The notes under the pieces were generated by a model. It did not search any database. It was not told the origin of the DNA and saw only the letters and a program-made list of their open reading frames with translations. This document shows positions 29,778-39,227 of a stretch of 64,000 nt of DNA, in pieces. The DNA is taken from assembly GCA_002973635.1 (NCBI GenBank), contig CP027224.1, forward strand, positions 1,436,501-1,500,500. Reading direction: 5' to 3'. How positions within the stretch are numbered: position 1 is the stretch's first letter; the number at the start of each line of letters is the position of its first letter. The position numbers and the translations under genes were made by a program. Source of the DNA: Lysinibacillus sp. B2A1. Lineage in GTDB: Bacteria; Bacillota; Bacilli; Bacillales_A; Planococcaceae.

Positions 29778-30725
29778 TTGCAAACAATCCAGCGAAAAAA
29801 GCCCCATAAATTATTAAAGCTTGAAGCAATATTACGAAGACTCCCAAAAATATCCCCAAATTATCCGTATTTTCAAGAGCTACATCGAAAATTGAGTGCA
29901 GGTTTTCAAGGTGAGCTCTGAGTTGATCGACTTTTGCAAGAAATGAACTTCGCTTTCCCCTATCATATATTCCATGATTATAGTTTTGTCAATGATTCAG
30001 GCTTTACACATCAAATCGATACGCTATTCGTGACACCACATTTTCTATGCTTAATCGAAATTAAAAATATTTTAGGACGACTTGACTTTGATGATGTAAA
30101 GAGACAATGCATTCGAACAACTTTGGATGGAAAAATAGACAGTATTATCTATCCAGTGGACCAACTATTTCGACATCAGTGTTATTTTCAAATATTGTTA
30201 AAGCAACTAAATATAGAACTTCCAATTGTGAAAGTGATAGTAATTGCAAATCAATCTACCGTAATTGGTCAATTAAGTAAGGAGTGTCCAATTATGCATA
30301 GTGTAGGTTTACCTTATTTCTTAAGACAACAGCAGCAATATTTTGACCAACATTCTTTAGCAACCAGTGATTTTCGAAGGTTGCTAAACCATTTAACAAT
30401 TATACGTCAAGATAAATTATGGGAACAGAAATTAACGAAAGATGAGTGGAGATCTGGGGTTCTATGTCCAATGTGTGCCTATGAGAAGAGCATGCTTTAT
30501 AGACATGGCTCCTGGTTTTGTCGAAGTTGTGGTGTAGAAAATAATGAGGCATTTCTACAATCATTACAGGATTACCGTCTTTTACGGGACAGCTATATTA
30601 CCACAAACACCTTATGCCAAGAATTCAATATACCAAGCAAGTATATTGCCTACCGTATTGTAAAAGCATTGAAGCTTGAAAAGATAGGGAATAACCGCTA
30701 TAGCTATTATAAAATTTCAGATTAG
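29778..30725 (+). pseudogene. NERD-domain nuclease-like gene interrupted by an in-frame TGA
   Basis: AGAAAGGTGGTGATAAA leads to TTG 29778, and the frame reads QTIQRKKPHKLLKLEAILRR ... LHRKLSAGFQGEL, then TGA at 29919-29921, then continues in the same frame as VDRLLQEMNFAFPYHIFHDY. GFQGE(x)xVDRLL is the normal opening of a NERD domain, so the stop sits in the middle of a conserved helix. The rest includes the nuclease core (FVTPHFLCLIEIKNI), a zinc ribbon (CPMCAYEK ... CRSCGVEN) and a C-terminal helix-turn-helix-like part. Without the N-terminal 48 residues, translation could only restart near ATG 29940. It is a recent nonsense mutation or a sequencing error. Confidence 0.8.
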
Positions 30726-30802
30726 AAAGATACACGATGAAAGCGGTCTTCATCGTATATCTTATTAAAATACATAAAAACCAACCATGAGAAGATTGAT
30801 GT

Positions 30803-30855
30803 AAAAAGCAGCTATTTTTTGTGTTTATTTAAAAAATAGCTGCTTTTTAATTTTT
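30803..30855. terminator. Strong terminator after the NERD gene
   Basis: AGCAGCTATTTTTT (30807-30820) and AAAAAATAGCTGCT (30831-30844) pair perfectly. A runs precede and T runs follow, so it can act on both strands. Confidence 0.9.
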
Positions 30856-30920
30856 TGCATTTTTAAAAATAATCAGAATTATGTATATTTTTGTTGTAAT
30901 GAAACGAAGGAGGAATTGAT

Positions 30921-31775
30921 ATGCAAAGTACTGGTAGAGTGAGAATCCCTGAGGGAAAGAAAGTTGCAGTAAATATTGGTGTAGATTTTGATGCAGCATC
31001 TGTATGGTATGGCACGTTTGGTCGAACATCGCCAGCCTATTTAGCAAGAGGTGAGTTTGGAGCTGAGGTTGGTGTGCCAAGATTATTGAATTTATTTGAG
31101 AAATATAATATTACGACAACATTTTGTATTCCAGGACATACGATAGACACACATACAGAAACTGTTAAAAACATTATTAAAGCCGGACATGAAGTATGCC
31201 ATCACGGCTACGCACATGAAAACCCAACAGATATGAGCTATGAACAAGAGGAATCCATAATGTTAAAGGGATTAGAGGCTTTAAAGCGAGTTGGGATTGA
31301 ACCGGTGGGCTATCGTTCACCAGCGTGGGATTACAGCCCAAATACATTAAAACTATTAGAAAAATATAATTTTAAATATGATAGTAGTTTAATGGGGAAT
31401 GATCTACATCCATATCGTCCAAGAGAAGTAAATGTTGATTTTGATAATGGCAATACTTTTGGCCCCCCAAGTCACGTAATTGAAATTCCCGTATCATGGT
31501 ATTTAGATGATTTTCCAACCCAAGAATATGTGATTGGAGGGGGAGAGGGTCTACGCTCAAACACAGAAGTATATGAGCGCTGGAAATCTATCTTCGATTA
31601 TGCAATCGATCATTTAGAGGGGGCCTGTTATATTTTAACCGTTCATCCTCAAACAATAGGACGAGCACATAATATTCAAATGCTAGAAAAGCTAATTCAA
31701 TATATGGAAGAGAAAGGAGCTTGGTTCACAACACTTGAAAATATTTGCTTGGCATATGAAGAAAATATTAATTAA
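30921..31775 (+). CDS. Polysaccharide-deacetylase-fold hydrolase (cyclic imidase/HpPgdA-like)
   Basis: AAGGAGGAATTGAT precedes ATG 30921; 284 residues. The NodB-like fold motifs are NIGVDFDAAS (metal Asp), FCIPGHTIDTH, AGHEVCHHGYAHENP (the two metal His), GYRSPAWDYS, the long middle motif KYDSSLMGNDLHPY, IPVSWYLDDFP and TVHPQTIGR. These longer motifs match the subgroup holding Helicobacter PgdA and Pseudomonas cyclic imidase, related to PuuE allantoinase, rather than classical chitin deacetylases. There is no signal peptide, which argues against a peptidoglycan role and for a cytosolic ring-opening hydrolase. It heads a cluster with an amidase, an importer and dehydrogenases. The substrate is unknown. 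Confidence 0.85.
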   Translation: MQSTGRVRIPEGKKVAVNIGVDFDAASVWYGTFGRTSPAYLARGEFGAEVGVPRLLNLFEKYNITTTFCIPGHTIDTHTETVKNIIKAGHEVCHHGYAHENPTDMSYEQEESIMLKGLEALKRVGIEPVGYRSPAWDYSPNTLKLLEKYNFKYDSSLMGNDLHPYRPREVNVDFDNGNTFGPPSHVIEIPVSWYLDDFPTQEYVIGGGEGLRSNTEVYERWKSIFDYAIDHLEGACYILTVHPQTIGRAHNIQMLEKLIQYMEEKGAWFTTLENICLAYEENIN

Positions 31776-31802
31776 TCGTTTAAAAAAGGAGGAAATACAT
31801 CC

Positions 31803-32663
31803 ATGCAAGTAAAGGTTTCGAATGTTCAATTTAAATTTGAAAGCTATTCATCCTTTGAGGATTTTGCCAATACGGTCCAACGTATTTTTAAAGATATTCC
31901 TTTAGATAGTGATTATGTTTTATTCCCGGAGCTAGTAACGATTGGTCTACTGACAACCTATGAGGACTATCACACATTTACAAGTCAAGATAATAGTAAG
32001 CTTGTTAATTTTTTAAATGATTATATTGAGCTGTTTAATACGTTATCTACAGCTAGAAATCAGGTTATTATTGCTGGCTCCACGCTTGAGCAGGAAGGAC
32101 TGGATACCTATAATACAGCTTATATTTTTGATGGAAAAGGTAATTATGCTAAGCATAGAAAAACGCATATTTTCCCAGCGGAATCGGATTGGGATACAAA
32201 AGAAGGGAATATTCTTGAAACATTTGATATTGGACCAGTAAGGATTGGTGTAGCTATTTGCTATGAAATTGAAATACCTGAAATAGCGACAATTTATAGT
32301 AGACAAGGAGCGGATATTATTTTCTGTCCTTCCTATACATTTACTGAGCATGGTTTTTGGCGTGTTCGTCATTGTGCTGAAGCAAGGTGTATTGAAAATC
32401 AGTTATACGTAATTCATTCCCCTATTATTGGAGAGGTAGATGGTGTCATCGAAACTGGCTTTGGCAATTCTGCCAATTTATCGCCATGTGAGCTTCCATG
32501 GACATCCAACGGAATAATGGAAGAATGTACTACAAGCGATTTTGAGATTATTACCTCTATACTAGAGATAGACACGTTATATGACAAAAGAAAAAGTGGT
32601 GTAGCAACTACTTATTATGATAGGAAACGAAGAAATGATTTATATCAAAACTATAATATGTAA
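31803..32663 (+). CDS. Carbon-nitrogen hydrolase (nitrilase superfamily amidase)
   Basis: The Glu-Lys-Cys triad of the superfamily is visible: FPELV (Glu about 43), KHRKTHIFP, and VAICYEIEIPE (Cys about 155). The 286 residues start at ATG 31803 behind AAAGGAGGAAATACATCC. These enzymes hydrolyse amides, N-carbamoyl groups or nitriles. Placed after an imidase-like enzyme, it would fit as the half-amidase or N-carbamoyl amidase that opens the product of the first step. That pairing is inference. Confidence 0.88.
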   Translation: MQVKVSNVQFKFESYSSFEDFANTVQRIFKDIPLDSDYVLFPELVTIGLLTTYEDYHTFTSQDNSKLVNFLNDYIELFNTLSTARNQVIIAGSTLEQEGLDTYNTAYIFDGKGNYAKHRKTHIFPAESDWDTKEGNILETFDIGPVRIGVAICYEIEIPEIATIYSRQGADIIFCPSYTFTEHGFWRVRHCAEARCIENQLYVIHSPIIGEVDGVIETGFGNSANLSPCELPWTSNGIMEECTTSDFEIITSILEIDTLYDKRKSGVATTYYDRKRRNDLYQNYNM

Positions 32664-32675
32664 GAGGTGTTTTTT

Positions 32676-33689
32676 ATGAAAAAATGGTTAACAGTTTGTT
32701 TGTTCGTTTTTGCTGTTCTTTTGGCAGCATGTAGTAGTACGGATGATTCAGGCAGCTCGGATGACAAGCCATCCTCTGATGATCAGAAAACGGTGGCCTT
32801 TTTCTCTGCAGGTGCCAGCAATAATTATTTACAAACAGGAATTAAAGAAGCAGAAAAAGTAGCAAAAGAATACGGTTGGAAAATAGAAATATTTGATGGC
32901 GGCTTTGATCCGCTTAAACAGCTAAACCAGCTTCAAAATGCAGTAGCACAAAAAAAGTTTGACGCCTTTTTAATAGAGGCGGTGGATGGTAATCAGCTAT
33001 GTGATATGGTTCAAAGCTCAGTTCTTCCAGCGTATATTGCTGTTTCAGCCATTAATATTGAATTGTGTGGAGCAGTGGATGATGCTGCTGAGGGAACACT
33101 TACGTTTGTCGGTGGACAAGGTGTTAATGTTTATCAAGATATTTACAAGGATATTGTTGCAAACAATCCAGATGGCGGGAAGATTGCTATTATTGGTGGT
33201 CCATCCACTGGAACGCCTTATTTATACAATATAAAGGGCATGGAGCTTGAAATAGCCAATAATGATAAATGGCAAATCATTGGTCCCTATTCAACAGATT
33301 ACACGGCCAATCAAGCGTTCCAAGTTACACAAAACGCATTACAGGCTCATCCTGACTTGAAGGTGATTTTTTCAAACTATTCAGGAATGTCAGCAGGGGT
33401 TGTAGAGGCCGTGAATGCTGCAGGTAAAAAAGGAAAAGTGAAAATTTATGATTTTGGTGGGGACGAGTGGTCCTTTGAAGCAGTCCGAAACGGTGATATT
33501 GAACAAACAGTTATTATGCTTCCAAAAGAAGAGGTACAAAAAGGAATGGAAGCGATTAAAAATCATTTTGAAGGGAAGGATTATCAATCCTTTTATGATT
33601 TAACACAAGAGGATATTTTACCAGGTACACCTTATGTAAATAAAAATAATATCGCAGATTTTGAGACAAAAGGGTTACCAGAATATTAG
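32676..33689 (+). CDS. ABC sugar-type substrate-binding lipoprotein (RbsB family)
   Basis: Lipoprotein signal MKKWLTVCLFVFAVLLAAC with lipidated Cys19, then an S/D-rich spacer. The body has the type I periplasmic-binding fold (TVAFFSAGASNNYLQTGIKEAEK, LKQLNQLQNAVAQKKFDAFL, DFGGDEWSFEAVRNGDIEQT). This family binds ribose, other sugars, AI-2 or small polar compounds. ATG 32676 is used; GTG 32667 overlaps the ribosome binding site AAGAGG. It is separated from the ATPase gene by a hairpin. Confidence 0.9.
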   Translation: MKKWLTVCLFVFAVLLAACSSTDDSGSSDDKPSSDDQKTVAFFSAGASNNYLQTGIKEAEKVAKEYGWKIEIFDGGFDPLKQLNQLQNAVAQKKFDAFLIEAVDGNQLCDMVQSSVLPAYIAVSAINIELCGAVDDAAEGTLTFVGGQGVNVYQDIYKDIVANNPDGGKIAIIGGPSTGTPYLYNIKGMELEIANNDKWQIIGPYSTDYTANQAFQVTQNALQAHPDLKVIFSNYSGMSAGVVEAVNAAGKKGKVKIYDFGGDEWSFEAVRNGDIEQTVIMLPKEEVQKGMEAIKNHFEGKDYQSFYDLTQEDILPGTPYVNKNNIADFETKGLPEY

Positions 33690-33712
33690 ATTGAGCCATT
33701 ATAAAAATATAG

Positions 33713-33755
33713 GGCAAGTTCACGGGCATTTTCTATTACCCCGTGTGCTTGCTTT
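33713..33755 (+). terminator. Intercistronic hairpin between binding protein and ATPase genes
   Basis: GCAAGTTCACGGG (33714-33726) pairs with CCCGTGTGCTTGC (33740-33752) with two mismatches; TTTAT follows. A partial terminator here would give more binding protein than transporter, as is common in ABC operons. Confidence 0.55.
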
Positions 33756-33774
33756 ATCAGAGGGGAGTGATTCT

Positions 33775-35301
33775 ATGACAAAGGCAGCACCTATCATCAA
33801 TATCACTAATTTATCAAAAAAATATGGTGAATTTTTTGCTAATCAAAGCATTCATATAACAATATCAAAAGGTCACTGCCACGCTTTTATTGGGCAAAAT
33901 GGCTCTGGTAAATCAACACTTATTGGCATGCTTTCAGGCAGAATTAAGCCAACAGAAGGCAATATTTTTATTGATCAAAATGAATTGCATTATGGCGATC
34001 CTCATAGCTCTAGAGAGGCTGGCATTGCAACAATATTTCAGGAATTAACCATCATACCGAATATGACCGCCTTAGATAATGTATTTCTTGGCTTTAAGGA
34101 AGATAAGTCAATTTTAGTCAATCGAAAAAAACGATTAGAACGATTTTATGAATTGAGCAAACTATTAAATACGCGTATTTCACCGAATTCTTATGCAATT
34201 GATTTATCTGTAGCCGATCAGCAGATTCTTGAAATCATGAGATGTTTAAATTTAGATTCCAAAATTCTAATTTTAGATGAGCCTACGTCCTCCTTAGCAC
34301 AGAATGAGAGGGAGGCTTTATTAGAGGCTTTAACGGAATTGAAAAAAAGAGGAATCACGATTCTTTACGTTAGTCATCATCTGGACGAAATCATGAAGAT
34401 TTGTGATTCATTTACGGTGTTAAAGAATGGTGTAGTTACGGAGCATAGCAGCATAGAGGGATGGACAAAGCAAAAAATTGTACATGCTATGCTTGGAGAA
34501 GAAATCGACAGTGATTTTAAAGAAATTTTAGTGCAGGAGTATCCAAATCAAATTCCTTCAGAGGAAATTATATTAGAGGTTGCAAATTTGGAGAGCTTCC
34601 ACTTTTTAAAAAATATATCCTTTACGTTAAAGCGAGGAGAAATTTTAGGCTTGGGTGGATTAGTGGGCTCGGGCAGAAGCGCAATTGCTAACACGCTTTA
34701 TGGGCTAGGCGAAAATTGTAAAGGAACGATTAAAATACAGGGGGAGTCAGTTAAAATCCCTTTTACACCTAGACAAGCAATTGGAAATGGAATCGTATTA
34801 GCCCCAGAGGACCGGAAAAAAAAGGGACTTCATTTAGGCTTTGAGGTACATGAAAACATTAATCTAATTGATTTAAAGCGTATTGGTTCCTATGGCTTTT
34901 TATCTACTAAAAGATCAAAAAAACTTGCTCAACAATATATACAGGAGTTTAAGCTAACACGACCGATTAACTCCATCGTTAAAAATTTATCAGGGGGAAA
35001 TCAGCAGAAGGTTTTATTGTCAAAGGTTACGAGTGTTAATCCGAAAGTTTTAATAGTAGATGAACCTACTAGAGGAATTGATGTTGGCGTTAAGTTAGAT
35101 GTGTTACGTAAATTAAAGGAGTTAGCGATGCAAGGTATGAGTATCATTATTATTTCCTCAGAGCTAGAAGAGGTAGTTGCTGTCAGCAATCGTGTACTTG
35201 TTATTTCTAAAGGAGAAATTGTTAGTGAACTAAAGGGCAAGGACATTAGTGTCAATAAAATCGTTGAATCAACGTTTTTGGAAGGGAGTCATCAGACATA
35301 A
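33775..35301 (+). CDS. ABC sugar-type ATP-binding protein with two ABC domains (RbsA family)
   Basis: ATG 33775 has GAGGGGAGTGATTCT before it; the longer frame reaching into the hairpin is rejected. The 508 residues hold two ATPase domains: the first with GQNGSGKSTL and ILDEPTSSL, the second with a degenerate P-loop GLVGSGRSAI, then LSGGNQQKVLLSK and VDEPTRGIDVG. The first domain lacks a clear LSGGQ (LSVADQQ), as is usual for RbsA and MglA. It shares one base with the permease start. Confidence 0.93.
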   Translation: MTKAAPIINITNLSKKYGEFFANQSIHITISKGHCHAFIGQNGSGKSTLIGMLSGRIKPTEGNIFIDQNELHYGDPHSSREAGIATIFQELTIIPNMTALDNVFLGFKEDKSILVNRKKRLERFYELSKLLNTRISPNSYAIDLSVADQQILEIMRCLNLDSKILILDEPTSSLAQNEREALLEALTELKKRGITILYVSHHLDEIMKICDSFTVLKNGVVTEHSSIEGWTKQKIVHAMLGEEIDSDFKEILVQEYPNQIPSEEIILEVANLESFHFLKNISFTLKRGEILGLGGLVGSGRSAIANTLYGLGENCKGTIKIQGESVKIPFTPRQAIGNGIVLAPEDRKKKGLHLGFEVHENINLIDLKRIGSYGFLSTKRSKKLAQQYIQEFKLTRPINSIVKNLSGGNQQKVLLSKVTSVNPKVLIVDEPTRGIDVGVKLDVLRKLKELAMQGMSIIIISSELEEVVAVSNRVLVISKGEIVSELKGKDISVNKIVESTFLEGSHQT

Positions 35302-36296
35302 TGAATAAACTATCTGAAGAGCAGAATTTGACTTCTTCTGGAAAACGAAGTCTGAATATTAGTAATATTAAAAATTTTGGGTTTAGATATGGCGTAGTGT
35401 TTGCATTTTTTGTGCTGATTATTATTTCCTCAATTGTTTACAATGGGTTTCTAAATCCTACTAATATATTAAATATGCTAAGTCAATTGGCGATTATTGG
35501 CATAATGGCTGCTGGAATGACCTATGTAATGATAACTGGTGGTTTAGATATGTCTATCGGAGGATTATACGCTGCAACGGCCGTCGTCGCTGCAAGCCTA
35601 GTAGATAACACATCTATTTTTGTAGCAGTAATTGTTGGTTTATCAGTTGGCCTCATTGCAGGTTTATTAAATGGTGTTTTAATCACTTATTTAAAAGTAC
35701 CTCCTTTTGTAGCAACACTGGGAACAGGCTCTATTTTCACTGGCTTTGCATTAGTATATTCGAAGGCACAGCCATTTTTTGTGAAGGACCCAGCCTATAA
35801 ATTTTTCGGTTCTCATTATATAGGACCTATTCCCGTTTCTGTCATTATTCTAGCTGTTATTTTTATTACGCTAGGGACAATTCTCTCTTATACGCTATAT
35901 GGAAAGGCACTATATGCAGTAGGAGGTAACAGTGAGGCTAGTAGATTAGCGGGGTTAAAGACAAATCGACTAGTCATTAGCACCTATATCATCTGTGGTC
36001 TATGTGCATCCATGAGCGGTATCATTTTATCATCTCGACTTGCACAGGGTCAGGCAAATATAGGGGAATCAATTGTTTTAGATGTAATAGCAGCTGTCGT
36101 TATTGGGGGTACCTCACTTTCAGGTGGACAGGGTGCAATTTGGCGAACATTTATTGGTGGAAGTATTTTAATCATGATTTCAAATGTTTTTGATAGTCTT
36201 TCCATCAGTACTTATTGGCAATCCATCTTTAAAGGCGCCATTATAATTGTCGCTGTTATGATCGATTTTTATGGACGTTCGAAGATTCAGAAATAG
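35301..36296 (+). CDS. ABC sugar-type permease (RbsC family)
   Basis: The 331-residue protein has about nine membrane helices and family motifs: AAGMTYVMITGGLDMSIGG, PPFVATLGT, LYAVGGNSEASRLAGL and AAVVIGGTSLSGGQG. ATG overlaps the ATPase stop (TAATG). It completes a binding protein/ATPase/permease importer of the ribose type. Confidence 0.93.
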   Translation: MNKLSEEQNLTSSGKRSLNISNIKNFGFRYGVVFAFFVLIIISSIVYNGFLNPTNILNMLSQLAIIGIMAAGMTYVMITGGLDMSIGGLYAATAVVAASLVDNTSIFVAVIVGLSVGLIAGLLNGVLITYLKVPPFVATLGTGSIFTGFALVYSKAQPFFVKDPAYKFFGSHYIGPIPVSVIILAVIFITLGTILSYTLYGKALYAVGGNSEASRLAGLKTNRLVISTYIICGLCASMSGIILSSRLAQGQANIGESIVLDVIAAVVIGGTSLSGGQGAIWRTFIGGSILIMISNVFDSLSISTYWQSIFKGAIIIVAVMIDFYGRSKIQK

Positions 36297-36310
36297 AGAG
36301 GATGAATAAA

Positions 36311-37057
36311 ATGCGCTTACACAATAAAGTAGCAATTATTACAGGTGCGGGAAATGGACAAGGGCTGGCAGAGGCAGAATTGTTCTTACAAGAGGGAGCG
36401 AAGGTTGTTGCCACAGATATTAATGGAGAGGCATTAGAGCTCTTGAGGAAGCGGCACATAGGAAATGATCATCTTTTCGTGCATAAACATGATGTATCCT
36501 CTGAGACAGAGTGGGAGATCGTTATTCAAAAGACCATTCAATTGTTTGGACGTTTAGATATTTTAGTGAATAATGCAGGCATACCTTCTAGAAGCTCAGT
36601 GATACATGAGGATTTAGAGGGCTGGAATAAGGTTATGAACATTAATGCGACGGGTACTTTTTTAGGCGTTCGAAAATGTGCTGAACACATGATAAAGCAG
36701 AAGGCAGGAAGTATTATAAATATCTCGTCTGTCTATGGAATTATTGGTGAAAAAGGCTATGTTTCCTATCATGCCTCAAAGGGAGCTGTCAGAAGCTTAA
36801 CAAAGGCAGCAGCAATGGATTTAGCCGAATACAATATACGTGTGAATTCTGTGCATCCTGGCATGATTGAAACGGAAATGACACGAGATCTTTTTGAGAA
36901 TAGTGAAAAAGCAAAATGGATGAAGGAAGTAACACTATTGCCATTTCTTGGAAAACCTCAGGATGTAGCCTACGGTGTTTTATATTTAGCGAGTGATGAG
37001 GCAAATTTTGTGACAGGCAGTGAGCTAGTTATTGACGGTGGCTGGATTGCGAAATAA
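36311..37057 (+). CDS. Short-chain dehydrogenase/reductase 1
   Basis: A classical SDR of 248 residues: cofactor motif TGAGNGQG, NNAG, the Ser of NISSVYG and YHASK (Tyr-x3-Lys), and the C-terminal GSELVIDGGW. ATG 36311 is spaced 9 bases from AGAGAGG; ATG 36302 abuts that site. It is probably NAD-linked. The first residues after beta-2 are ATDINGE, an Asp typical of NAD(H) preference. Substrate unknown; it belongs to the catabolic cluster. Confidence 0.9.
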   Translation: MRLHNKVAIITGAGNGQGLAEAELFLQEGAKVVATDINGEALELLRKRHIGNDHLFVHKHDVSSETEWEIVIQKTIQLFGRLDILVNNAGIPSRSSVIHEDLEGWNKVMNINATGTFLGVRKCAEHMIKQKAGSIINISSVYGIIGEKGYVSYHASKGAVRSLTKAAAMDLAEYNIRVNSVHPGMIETEMTRDLFENSEKAKWMKEVTLLPFLGKPQDVAYGVLYLASDEANFVTGSELVIDGGWIAK

Positions 37058-37078
37058 AGATTATTGATGGAGGTATAT

Positions 37079-37837
37079 ATGGCAAAGCGTATTCTAATTA
37101 CAGGAGCAACTGCTGGTATTGGCAGAGCCACTCTCGATAAATTTTATCAGGAGGGCTTTCATATCCTCGCATGTGATATTAATGCAGAGGAAGGCAGCAA
37201 GCTAAGTAGTATTTATGGTGCTCGGGTTGACTTTATAGAATTAGATGTTACAAATGAAAATAACTGGAAATCGTTACAAAGATATATACATGACAAAGAC
37301 TATCAAATTGATGTATTGTTTAATAACGCTGGGATATTTGTCATGAATGATATCGTTACAACCACAGAAAAAGAGTATCAGGCTATGTTTGATATTAATG
37401 TGAAGGGTAGCTTTTTAGCTTTAAAATATATTGCACCTATTATGTATAAACAGGAAACTGGCTCGATTATTCATGCATCCTCCAATGCCGCCTTTTTTGG
37501 TGCAAAAGGTCTAGGGATATACGGAGCAACTAAAGGTGCCATACGAACACTTACAAAAAACGCAGCAATGGAATTTGCACCTTTTGTACGAGTGAATTCC
37601 ATTCATCCTGGATATATTCAAACACAAATGATTGAGTATGCAGCGCAAAAAGCAAATAAAACGCCGCAGGATCAGGCAAAGTATGTACCATTAAAAAGAT
37701 TAGGACGTCCAGAGGAAATTGCATCATTAGTCTATTATTTAGGGAGCGAGGAAGCATCCTATATGACGGGTAGTGAAATAGTTATTGATGGTGGTGTATC
37801 TAGCGGCCAATCGATCTGGGAAGAGGAACAATCCTAG
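37079..37837 (+). CDS. Short-chain dehydrogenase/reductase 2
   Basis: A second classical SDR of 252 residues, with TGATAGIG, ACDINAE (Asp, NAD preference), NNAG, IHASSNAAFFG and YGATK, and GSEIVIDGGV. TGATGGAGGTATAT supports ATG 37079. It is only distantly similar to the neighbour upstream, so the two are unlikely to be a recent duplication and probably act on different steps. Confidence 0.9.
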   Translation: MAKRILITGATAGIGRATLDKFYQEGFHILACDINAEEGSKLSSIYGARVDFIELDVTNENNWKSLQRYIHDKDYQIDVLFNNAGIFVMNDIVTTTEKEYQAMFDINVKGSFLALKYIAPIMYKQETGSIIHASSNAAFFGAKGLGIYGATKGAIRTLTKNAAMEFAPFVRVNSIHPGYIQTQMIEYAAQKANKTPQDQAKYVPLKRLGRPEEIASLVYYLGSEEASYMTGSEIVIDGGVSSGQSIWEEEQS

Positions 37838-37860
37838 GAAACTAGACAGGGGTGAGAATA

Positions 37861-39201
37861 ATGTATTTATCGTTAAAATATAAATATCTTATTCTTACCC
37901 TCATTGTTTTTATATTGCCCTATTTTATGATGACTGTGATTTATATCAATAATGTTGGAGAATATCAAAAGAAGCTACTGATTGAAACAAGACTAGAAGT
38001 ATTGAAAAAAATTCATTATTTTAATTCGTCTTTTGAGAATAATCAAGCAAGCACAAAGGTATATCATGAAGTGTTAAATTCAATTTGGGGAAGCTACTCT
38101 GATTTTCTGTTATTAACAGAGCAAAAGGATATTAGATTTAGCACGAATTCCCATATCTCAGAGCATATGGAGTATTTTCGTAAATTAGAACCCCAGAAAA
38201 CCAATTACTATAAAATTGATTATTTGAATGTAGAACGAATTCTGATGTATTCATTTGATCCTTTTAATAATTGTTATTATGTTGTTATTGCTACGTCTGA
38301 TTCCATTTTTAAAGAGCTGAATAATAAAAAGGAGGATTTAATGGCCTTCGCCATTGCCTCTACTTTACTGCTAACCATTATCACTTTTTTATATTCCAAT
38401 AAAATTAGTACGACTCTGCAAATGCTTATTGAGCGTATTACCTCTTATAGAAAAGCGGTTTATCATATTGAAGATAAAGAGAAGAAGCCTACTTGGATTA
38501 ATGATGAGTTGAATATTGCCAATCAAGAATTAAATCAGACAATTGCATATATGGTAGAAAAGGAAAAAGACTATGTTCGAGAAAATTATGAAGCACAATT
38601 AAATAATTTACAAAGCCAAATTAATCCGCATTTTCTTTACAACACCTTAGACAATATTAATCAATTAGCTATGATTCATGAAGTTGAGGAAATCTCTACT
38701 TTAAGCGTTGGTCTAGCAAAGCTTTTTAGATATAACACGGGCAATAGTGAAAAGGAAACAACAATTGAAAAAGAGCTAGAAATTATTGAAGAATACATTA
38801 ATATTATGAAAATCAGAGTTTCTTATTTAGTATTTGATTTTCAGATAAAAGATAATGATTTATTACAAAGTGCTATTTTAAAATTTACACTTCAGCCAAT
38901 CGTTGAAAATATTTTTAAACATGGTTACAGCTATAAAGAGTCTATATCGATAAATATTGCTATTTATCGAAAAAAAAATGATGTCGTAATTGATATTTAT
39001 AACAATAGCGAATATAAGGACATTGCTCAAATAGCTATGCTAAATGAAAAAATAAATGAAGAAAATCATGAGGGTAGTATTGGATTGAAAAATGTAAATA
39101 GACGATTAAAGATAAAATATGGGGAAGCATATGGTGTTACAGTTCTAGTTAATGAACAAAAATACTTTGTGTCGAGAATTCTATTACCATATAAGAAATA
39201 A
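37861..39201 (+). CDS. Sensor histidine kinase, YesM/LytS-like type
   Basis: The 446-residue protein has a first membrane helix at about 10-28, an extracellular sensor loop of about 140 residues, and a second helix at about 165-183. The kinase part has QSQINPHFLYNTLDNI with the phospho-acceptor His257, then the ATPase N-box LQPIVENIFKHGY and GSIGLKNVNRRL. Kinases of this type with an AraC-type partner usually control nearby carbohydrate ABC importers. ATG 37861 follows AGGGGTGAGAATA. It overlaps the alternative start of the regulator. Confidence 0.92.
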   Translation: MYLSLKYKYLILTLIVFILPYFMMTVIYINNVGEYQKKLLIETRLEVLKKIHYFNSSFENNQASTKVYHEVLNSIWGSYSDFLLLTEQKDIRFSTNSHISEHMEYFRKLEPQKTNYYKIDYLNVERILMYSFDPFNNCYYVVIATSDSIFKELNNKKEDLMAFAIASTLLLTIITFLYSNKISTTLQMLIERITSYRKAVYHIEDKEKKPTWINDELNIANQELNQTIAYMVEKEKDYVRENYEAQLNNLQSQINPHFLYNTLDNINQLAMIHEVEEISTLSVGLAKLFRYNTGNSEKETTIEKELEIIEEYINIMKIRVSYLVFDFQIKDNDLLQSAILKFTLQPIVENIFKHGYSYKESISINIAIYRKKNDVVIDIYNNSEYKDIAQIAMLNEKINEENHEGSIGLKNVNRRLKIKYGEAYGVTVLVNEQKYFVSRILLPYKK

Positions 39202-39227
39202 TGTCTTCTAACAGTGAGGTGAGCTCT

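Noticed and set aside
30921..31775. Secreted peptidoglycan deacetylase
   Set aside because: No signal peptide or membrane anchor, and the neighbours are catabolic and import genes.
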